Shown here: positions 59,834-64,000 of the stretch, in pieces
Position numbering within the stretch: position 1 is the stretch's first letter
How the letters are laid out: every line of letters begins with the position of its first letter
Origin: Epiperipatus broadwayi
Lineage: Eukaryota > Onychophora > Udeonychophora > Euonychophora > Peripatidae
NCBI GenBank assembly: GCA_028023455.1
Contig: JAQFVV010000181.1
Span: 1,618,001-1,682,000 of the forward strand
Direction: 5' to 3'
Length of the DNA stretch: 64,000 bases
The notes under the pieces: model-generated
Database searches by the model: none
What the model saw: only the letters and a program-made list of their open reading frames with translations
What the model was told of the DNA's origin: nothing
Position numbers and translations under genes: made by a program

Positions 59834-62546
59834 TGTAACAGTCAGAATCGTCTATCTCGCTAACACACTGCAGAATTCAAAACCCAGACACGAAACTGAA
59901 CATTCTAGGAGGGGTTGCCTTCTAGATATACTAAGTTCGAATCTAAAGTCCAAATTTCACAGCGCCATCTACATGACAACGCATCTGATGCCACTACTAG
60001 TATAACCTTTGACCGGTGCCTGGTGGTCAGGGAGAAACAAAAGACTCTATACTAAAAGAAGCTTGGGTGGCTAATTAACGTCTATGGATTTACAAAAGAA
60101 ATGCAGAAAATATATATATATATAGACCGAGACAGTGATAGGAATCAAATAAAATAAGAGATCAAATTTAGTTTTAAATAATTTCACAAAATTTATTTAT
60201 ATAAATTATATATATAACGCCACTGTCTGCTTATATGAGACAGGGATGCGTATTAAATAATTGTTGGCATTATATTCCAATAAATGACAAAAAGGTTTTA
60301 AAGCAAAGTGATATATTCTATTCCTCGGGCTAATAGCATTACGATAATGTGCTTGATGAGATAGGAACATGTGTGAGGTGCTTTGAGCAATTATACAAGT
60401 TTAAGAAAATATTTGAAATTAAGTGTTATAAAATATTTATTGATTTCGAGAATAGCACGGACAAAAGCTTACTAAGCAACAAAGTGGGAATGTGATCAAA
60501 GCATTTATTTGAGAATAATAATAATAGAGTTGCATTGGGAGGTCAGTATTGCTGATAATGAATTTATTAAAGTTGGAGGGTGTGACACATTTAAGTCACG
60601 GATGCTTTGTAAAATAAATATAAAAATAAAACAATAATGGAATATTTGGAATGATTACGGAGGGCATCTTGCCGCTAACCCGTAGGAAAGTATTTTATGA
60701 ACAGCTGAAACTTAGCGACTGGGTGACGATTGCATTTAATTCCCAGGTGTGTCATTTGTGGACACACTCTGCCTGGAAATCGCAAAGAGAACGGACTTTG
60801 GCCGTGTAAAGAATCCTTGGAAAAGTAAAACAAAGCGGTCTCAACAACCAATTCACTTACCAGCAATACGAGACTAGTGTATATAAAACATACTGAATGG
60901 GTTTTACTTGGATTAAGAGAAATGCCCAATCAAATTCCCAGAAATTCATTTAAAAGGGTCCGCACATTCTCGACGTCAATGATGAACTTTGTAATTAAAG
61001 TAGAACACGGTAATTAAAATAAGAAAATGCATGCTTGCAGGTTTGAAAAGTAAGTATAGATTTATATACGCAATCATGCATTTGGGGACACATTTAAATC
61101 ATTGACCTCGCACATACTCTCATATTAGATTAAAATCAATAACATGTAGATTTTAAACTATGTGATTATATTATATATTAAAGAAAAGAATCGCCCTCGA
61201 ACGAGTGATTTGCAAGATAATAAAAATTGGAAATTATTTAGAAATTTAAAATATGCCTTTATAGCGGCATCTTAGTTTCAACAAAAGGAATAATTCACTC
61301 GGTCAAAGACGATTCTGACACATTATCATAATAAAATAACAGAAAGCTTAATAAATAGAAAATATTAACCCAAGGATAGAGAGCAAAATGTTGAGTATAT
61401 TTAAACACGTTAAAGAAATACATAATGAAGTTATGTGAAATATAAGAAAAACAATTTTAAATAGCTATAGCATGTTAGTTATCACAAGAGCTCTTGGGTT
61501 AATTTAGGGTTACCTCTGGAGAAGCATTTTAGGTATATTGATGGTCGGCAGGTTTTTATATAATTTAACAGCAAAATCTGAAAATGTTCATATTTTTGCA
61601 GCAGCAGCAGTTCCGGGGTTCCTTATGTGATAGCTTCCGATGGTCTGGAGCAGCGGCTGGCTATTCCGAGGGGACATAGCCATCTTGATGCCTCTACTCT
61701 GTCATGTCAAGGTTAGCAAATTATTAGAATAGAACTCAGAATGATTTCTCTTAGAAACATTAGAAGAATGGAGAACAAAAGAAAACCCTTCTTTTTATAG
61801 TAGACTTTAACAATAGAACTGCCCTGGAGCATTACAAAAATATATCGGACTTATCAGCTGTAATTAAATCTATCCGAATATCTAAAGGAATTCAACATTA
61901 ATTAATTTCTTTTGTTAATTTCCCTTTCGACATTCGAATTACAAACTAGATTTAATTAAAAATTACTCTTACTAATTAAAGAAAACCTTAAGTGGACAGC
62001 TGCTGTTTTTAGATAAACTTATATAACATTAACTAATTAAACTATTGTCCCTCATTTATTTTAACTGAAATATTTGGAATGACTTTTATTAAATCAAACG
62101 AAAATTATTTTACTTTTACATCGCAATATTTGAATCTATTTACTAAACGAATATTTACTAAATGAATTTTATTTTAAATCAAAATATATTACGACGGTAA
62201 TATATTTGTAAATAGATTCAAACAAAATAACTTTAACAATTTATAATTTTGATATGTTTTAAAATGCATATCATAGTGTGTGCGCAATTACGACTTATAT
62301 AACCTACTTTTTAATAAATCAAAATTATGTGAACATATACATAATCTATAATCTTTTATTTATTTGGGAATGAATTATATATATAATATGAGCATTGTAC
62401 TCGTGGTTTAAAAATTAGGCGGATTTTTGGTATATAAGCGCATTGCAGACACTACAATAGATTGGGGTTCAAACTAAGATATGATGGTAGGAAATAGGTG
62501 AGAAAAGGTGAAACGAAGATCTGAAAAGCAGACCTTATTGTTTACA
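59834..62546 (-). mobile_element. Long LTR-like sequence, right copy, inverted (2713 bp)
   Basis: On the minus strand it starts TGTAAACAATAAGGTCTGC and ends CTGACTGTTACA. It aligns along its length with the left copy, e.g. TGCTCCAGGGCAGTT, CCCTCGG-ATAGCC-GCCGCTGCTC-like, and CTTCTCCAGAGGTAACCC. It is moderately diverged from the left copy. No target duplication is seen at its edges (ATAC left, TTCA right). It contains no reading frame of note. Confidence 0.7.
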
Positions 62547-64000
62547 TTCAACATACACTGTTAGTCTTAAATTAGTTTTGGGATCACAAAAATCCTGATG
62601 ATTATGTACAAGAGAAAATACACACATTAAATAATTTCATTCAAATAATTTAAAATAATGATTAGTAAATTTTTTGATCAGAAATAATAAAAAATGAAAA
62701 ATCCAATAAATACTCTATATTACAAATAAATCATTCTGATTTTGACTATTTAAAAATATCTAAAAATCTTGCATGCACAATTTATATTGTAGTTCACAAT
62801 CACATAAATTGTGATTAGTATTAAATGAATAAAAATCACTATTTGACCAATAAATATTATTCTATTTTAATCAAATATAAATAATTAAATATTAAATGTA
62901 TATCCAGTATACACAAATATATATGAGGATTATGATATATTTTAATTAGAGTTGTCACAAACTATATCATATCCATATACTTGACCTCAATCATATATTG
63001 TCTAAAAAAAATGTAAACAAATAAAAAAATAAATAAAGAAACAAAAAGAAAAATTAAAATTTGTAAGTAATACATTTTACTATATGTAAGCAGCCATTTT
63101 CCTGTCACTGAATATTGTACACTACTACATTAAAAAAAAATTGAAACTGTAAACCATACACAAACATATTCATTAGTAAAATTTCTTCAATTCATGTTGA
63201 AAGCAGATATATTTTATTCTCCCTTTATTATCCTTTCTGAATTTGATGTGCAGTATTTTGTATAATAAAATGTTTTCAAAGTGTAATAATTAAAAATTGT
63301 ACAATATTTAAGACATTCATAAAATCAATATGGATTTAAAAACATCGATGCAACTACAGAGGGCATAGTCAAGTAAAAAACTAGGCTGCTATTATGTATT
63401 TAGAAAGTAAAAAACGAATATTGCCCAGAGCGTAGTTCGAGATTAAAATCAATCATTCTGCTAATTCATTCTGTAAAAAATAAAAATGTGATAAAGTAAG
63501 TTTTTTTTTTATTTTTCAATGAATGAATGAATGAATGAGTGAATGAATGAATGAATGAATGAACAAATACAGCAAAATATGCGTAAATATGTCCCCTTAA
63601 TTATTAATAACTTATTATTTTAAAATATTGTTTGTATTATAATTTTAATATATATATATATAAAATTGCATATTACACAAATAAAAAAATGTTATATATA
63701 TAATCTGCATAATGAAAAGTACACTTGTACTTCAATAATCAATAAATATTCTATTCTAATCAAAGTTTATCACCGAAACATGAGTTATATTTGCAATATA
63801 AAATTATGTGCGATGGGCTTGAAACTAAATATGACTCCACTCTTTTAATCAATTTGCATTATTAACAATAAGTCATTTACTCAAAATCTGGAGTTTCATG
63901 TATCATTAAAAAACAATACATTTGGCAGTTCCATTATATTTTTATCTAACTTTAAAAGAAGTCTTTTATGAATGACATAACAAAATTCAAAGAAAATATA
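62547..64000. other. AT-rich, no gene seen
   Basis: Nothing recognised except a tetranucleotide repeat at 63519-63562. Confidence 0.55.
63519..63562 (+). repeat. Microsatellite (GAAT)n
   Basis: About eleven copies of AATG/GAAT with one GAGT variant. Confidence 0.95.

Overview
The window looks like AT-rich nuclear DNA from an animal, most likely an invertebrate; I cannot name the species. Evidence for a eukaryote: long non-coding stretches, GT-AG split exons on the minus strand whose codon phases join correctly, poly(A)-tailed tRNA-derived SINEs, and several retroelement classes (Penelope-like, RTE-like LINE, LTR, pogo/Tigger-like). I see no bacterial gene organisation and no CRISPR array. 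A 500-base N run at 48807-49306 is an assembly gap.

Host gene. Six minus-strand exons (49787-49807, 44723-44828, 43318-43386, 27142-27212, 14858-15050, 6522-6751) join in frame into the first ~230 residues of an unidentified coiled-coil protein. The gene starts at 49807, spans at least 43 kb and probably continues below position 6522. Most of the window is therefore its introns, packed with mobile elements.

Layout. 1-6.5 kb: a pogo/Tigger-like non-autonomous element (461-1511), an RTE-like LINE relic and a head-to-head pair of Penelope-like (PLE) fragments. 7-12.6 kb: a fold-back element, an LINE scrap, a palindromic MITE, a tandem retrozyme-like repeat with hammerhead-like cores, a second Tigger-like element and an LINE copy flanked by a 12-bp duplication. 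18.6-25 kb: an RTE 5' end with a PLE-derived fold-back inserted, a nearly intact PLE with a hammerhead ribozyme motif, a Ty3/gypsy pol tail and another RTE 5' end. 28.8-34 kb: an LTR element with 2.2-kb LTRs, a 4-bp target duplication and only 718 bp of non-coding interior. 39-47 kb: two SINE copies with target duplications, a long polypyrimidine tract and a minisatellite. 47.8-52.8 kb: LINE and PLE pieces around the gap, plus a fold-back element. 53.8-62.5 kb: two long LTR-like sequences (about 2.7 kb of homologous sequence) in inverted orientation, the left one split by about 3 kb of other repeat.

The most interesting theme is the PLE/hammerhead set: a well-formed type I hammerhead beside a PLE, a tandem repeat with the same 59-nt geometry, and two fold-back elements whose arms derive from those same sequences, one with a clear target-site duplication. 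Hammerheads in PLEs and retrozymes are known; the fold-back derivatives and the altered core may be less described.
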